NCBI RefSeq assembly: GCF_016864375.1
Contig: NZ_CP069354.1
Span: 1,922,001 to 1,986,000, forward strand
DNA length: 64,000 nt
Direction: 5' to 3'
From: Microvirga sp. VF16
GTDB taxonomy: Bacteria; Pseudomonadota; Alphaproteobacteria; Rhizobiales; Beijerinckiaceae
The position numbers were made by a program, and so were the translations under genes. A model generated the notes under the pieces. The model saw only the letters and a program-made list of their open reading frames with translations. It did no database searches and was not told the DNA's origin. Shown in pieces: positions 53,680 through 64,000 of the stretch. Within the stretch, counting starts at the first letter, position 1. The number at the start of each line of letters is the position of its first letter.

Positions 53680-53928
53680 TTTTGCGGCCCTTCAGGGCCG
53701 TGAGGTTACCCCCGAGTAATCGGGGCTCAAACAACACGCGGTCTCAGGCGTTTTTGCCTGGGGCCGTTGTGTCGTCAAAGAGGCCAAGCTTCTTGATGGC
53801 ACGTCAAAGGGTCTGGAAATGGACCTGAATTCTTGCGGTTAGCGGGCGGATTGAGCCGCCGGGCGGCTAATCGAGGAGCCTGATCTTACGGGGTTCTCGA
53901 TTAGCCGTGTATGAGGAACGAGGTCCAG
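53680..53928 (+). other. rplL-rpoB spacer with hairpins
   Basis: Several stems: CGGCCC-TTCA-GGGCCG (about 53686), CCCCGA-GTAA-TCGGGG (about 53709) and CAGGC-GTTTTT-GCCTG (about 53745). In this position bacteria commonly have an attenuator or RNase III site that lowers rpoBC relative to rplJL. Confidence 0.5.
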
Positions 53929-58059
<4,131 letters not shown>

Positions 58060-58169
58060 GCGCCTCGAGCGCTTCAAGTTTGACGTTCGGCCGCGGCTCT
58101 GATGCCGCGGCCCCATGCAATTGCCGGTGAGGGTGCTTATGTGAGCGCCCTTCAGCCCAGGAGACGGCG

Positions 58170-62345
<4,176 letters not shown>

Positions 62346-62370
62346 GCTGGAAGACTTCCGCTAAGAACGA

Positions 62371-62397
62371 AAAGGCCGCCTCCGGGCGGCCTTTTTC
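62371..62397 (+). terminator. Rho-independent terminator of rpoBC
   Basis: AAAAGGCCGCC-TCCG-GGCGGCCTTTTT, a 10-bp stem 25 bases after the rpoC stop. Confidence 0.92.
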
Positions 62398-62482
62398 ATG
62401 GGCGCTGGGCATCTGCTTGAATCACACTTCCCGAAAGCGAGTTTTCTCCTCGTGCGGCTTTGATGCACGCCTCTGAGGAAAC

Positions 62483-62899
62483 ATGGAGCAAATCGCAGTG
62501 ATAAAAGCTAACCTGTCTCGTATCTACCGAGCCTACATCGCCTGCCTGAATAAGCGGGACTGGCAATCGTTGAACCAATTCGTTCGGGAGGACGTCCAGC
62601 ATAACAATCGGCAGATCGGGATCTCAGGTTATCGCGAAATGCTGGAGAGGGATATCGATGAAATCCCGGATCTTCACTTTGACATTCAGCTGCTGATTTC
62701 CGATCCGCCTCATGTCGCGAGCCGGCTGGTCTTCGACTGTACTCCTAAAGGAAATTTCCTTGGTCTGCCGGTAAACGGGAAACGCGTTTCATTCAGCGAG
62801 AACGTCTTTTACCGGTTTCAGAGAGAGAAGATCGAACAAGTATGGTCCGTCATCGACAAGGCTGCCATCGAGGCGCAGCTTCAAAGCCCTTCGACATAG
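62483..62899 (+). CDS. SnoaL-like / ester cyclase family protein
   Basis: 138 residues with the NTF2-like fold: N-terminal helices LSRIYRAYIACLNKRDWQSL, then strands with RLVFDCTPKGNFLGLPVNGK and FSENVFYRFQREKIEQVWSV. Typical of predicted ester cyclases (SnoaL-like polyketide cyclase family), most of unknown substrate. Stand-alone gene after the rpoC terminator. Confidence 0.8.
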   Translation: MEQIAVIKANLSRIYRAYIACLNKRDWQSLNQFVREDVQHNNRQIGISGYREMLERDIDEIPDLHFDIQLLISDPPHVASRLVFDCTPKGNFLGLPVNGKRVSFSENVFYRFQREKIEQVWSVIDKAAIEAQLQSPST

Positions 62900-62930
62900 G
62901 CGATCACTCGCTATCGTCACATCGACGGTG

Positions 62931-63050
62931 ATGAGCGTTTCCCGTCGTGCCGGCGTCCTCGCAGGCCTGGGACTTGCTGCCGCATCCTGCACATGGGCAC
63001 TCCTTGCCGTTGCAGGGATCGGCATCATCTTTTTCCGCAGGATGCGCTAG
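62931..63050 (+). CDS. Possible 39-residue membrane peptide
   Basis: MSVSRRAGVLAGLGLAAASC followed by a second hydrophobic stretch (TWALLAVAGIGIIFF) and a basic end RRMR. No good ribosome site. The end overlaps a GATGCGCTAG sequence like the REP arm and is three bases from the stop of the convergent glycosyltransferase gene. Weakly supported. Confidence 0.3.
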   Translation: MSVSRRAGVLAGLGLAAASCTWALLAVAGIGIIFFRRMR

Positions 63051-64000
63051 GCCGGATCTGCAATGCGCAGGAGTCCGAGCTTGGCCAGCAAGAGCAGGCT
63101 TCGGATAATGAGAGCAGCAACGGAGTCTGGGCGCTGTTGGAGAATGTCCCTTGTACTCGCTCCTTGATTGCCAACCTGCTTCCATAGGTCGAGCAGGAGC
63201 GCTGGCGAAACATCCGGCAAGACATTCACCATTGCGATCTTCAGCGCAAGGCGTGCTACGACTTCGGCTTCGTCGATGCCGGGTGACTGGATGAACACGT
63301 GTCGGGCCGAGAGACTTGCGGACGGAAAGCTGGCGAAGAGCTCGAACGGGTCAGGTCGTGCGGGCCAGCAACCTGAGGTACGCTGAGGGGAGTCCGATGA
63401 CGGCTCTCCGGCTCTACGCAATTCGGCAAGCTCGCGCCAAAGTTCTTCATAAGCCTTGATGATGACCTTCCAATCGAAGACTTCTCGGGCCCGGGCCGCG
63501 CCGCTTTCGCCCATCCTGCGCCGCAGATCTCGATCCGAGGCGAGCTGCTTGAAAGCTGCAGCCGTCGCGTCGATATCGACACTCACAGCCGTCGAAGCTT
63601 GGGCGATATAGGAATCGTAAGAGTCGACTTCCAGCGCATGGCGGGACGCCAAGCGCTGTCCGGCTCCCGATGGTGCAGCAAGGGTCGGTATGGAGAAGCC
63701 GTCGATCCCGTTGCGGACCGTGTCCTTGTAGCCGTCCCAATCGGTCACCACCACCGGTAGCCCGGCGGCCATGGCCTCGATGGGAGTCAGGCCGAAGGTT
63801 TCTTGGATGTTGTCGGAAAGGGAGCAGAAGATATCCGCTGCAGCCCAGGCCCGGGTCCGGACATCGGGTTCGCGGCCGTCCAGAACGAGGGAACGAACCG
63901 AGGGACAAAGCTTGGCACGGGCCTCGGCCAGGGCTTGGGCGATTTGGTTATTGGCGGTCCATCCGCATTCGATCAGCACGACCCGATGCCGGGAGGCTAG
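63047..64000 (-). CDS. GT4-family glycosyltransferase, 5' end beyond the window
   Basis: The frame is open to the last base, so the N-terminal Rossmann domain lies outside. The visible 317 residues include the GT-B donor-binding domain with DIFCSLSDNIQETFGLTPIE and AMAAGLPVVVTDWDGYKDTV (E-x7-E motif of GT4 enzymes), then a C-terminal ~120-residue extension without clear assignment. Transfers a sugar from a nucleotide donor; probable role in envelope polysaccharide. Confidence 0.85.
   Translation of the reverse strand, partial: LASRHRVVLIECGWTANNQIAQALAEARAKLCPSVRSLVLDGREPDVRTRAWAAADIFCSLSDNIQETFGLTPIEAMAAGLPVVVTDWDGYKDTVRNGIDGFSIPTLAAPSGAGQRLASRHALEVDSYDSYIAQASTAVSVDIDATAAAFKQLASDRDLRRRMGESGAARAREVFDWKVIIKAYEELWRELAELRRAGEPSSDSPQRTSGCWPARPDPFELFASFPSASLSARHVFIQSPGIDEAEVVARLALKIAMVNVLPDVSPALLLDLWKQVGNQGASTRDILQQRPDSVAALIIRSLLLLAKLGLLRIADPA

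Overview
The window is a piece of a high-GC alphaproteobacterial chromosome, most likely order Hyphomicrobiales (Rhizobiales) and probably a Methylobacteriaceae/Microvirga-like organism. This rests on the Rhizobiales-type porin, the DUF3126 gene next to cysE, a NepR-type anti-sigma protein, GGAAC-N16-CGTT promoters of the EcfG general stress response, a CtrA box, and the order of the rplK-rplA-rplJ-rplL-rpoB-rpoC cluster. The genus is an inference from memory of family sequences; no search was run.

Layout. 1-12 kb is an accessory-looking zone: gpt and an acyl-CoA synthetase, a porin, then many very small secreted or single-span membrane proteins, a single-domain response regulator, a NepR-like protein, an RTX protein and a NarL-type regulator. 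They are separated by palindromic REP-like repeats. 12-26.7 kb is housekeeping and metabolism: tRNA-Leu, an FAD monooxygenase, a zinc-finger protein, an alpha/beta hydrolase, a methyltransferase, a crotonase, cysE, a gamma-carbonic anhydrase, a transglutaminase-like protease, rhomboid, CBS, patatin, MFS, hisI, folE, a NifU-like scaffold, yidD and thrS. 26.7-29.7 kb holds a CBS-BON gene split by an intact IS5-type insertion sequence with a 6-bp target duplication. 29.7-43.3 kb has a YfhO-like membrane protein and its coupled secreted partner, flavin enzymes, a large repeat-containing RTX protein divergent from a LuxR regulator, a CoA-lyase/MaoC pair, nadK, cutA, an MBL hydrolase and a SpoU methyltransferase. 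43.3-47.9 kb has small membrane proteins, an MHS transporter, rlmB and three tRNAs. 48.5-62.4 kb is the translation/transcription block tuf-trnW-secE-nusG-rplK-rplA-rplJ-rplL-rpoB-rpoC. The window ends in a SnoaL-like protein and the 3' part of a glycosyltransferase.

The most notable points are: (1) the IS insertion, whose excision in silico restores a perfect CBS domain; (2) two exact EcfG promoters, one before a 24-residue membrane peptide and one (with a CtrA box) before a transglutaminase-like protease, in a window that also holds a NepR-like gene; (3) a set of three short single-span peptides with a shared Arg-Arg-x-Pro/Asn pattern; (4) a secreted pair of paralogues with identical cysteine spacing; and (5) a 931-residue RTX protein with three ~195-residue repeats not assigned to any family. 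No CRISPR array, rRNA operon, prophage or replication origin was seen. No obviously new multi-gene defence or biosynthetic system was found; the stress-linked small membrane peptides are the best candidate for something undescribed.
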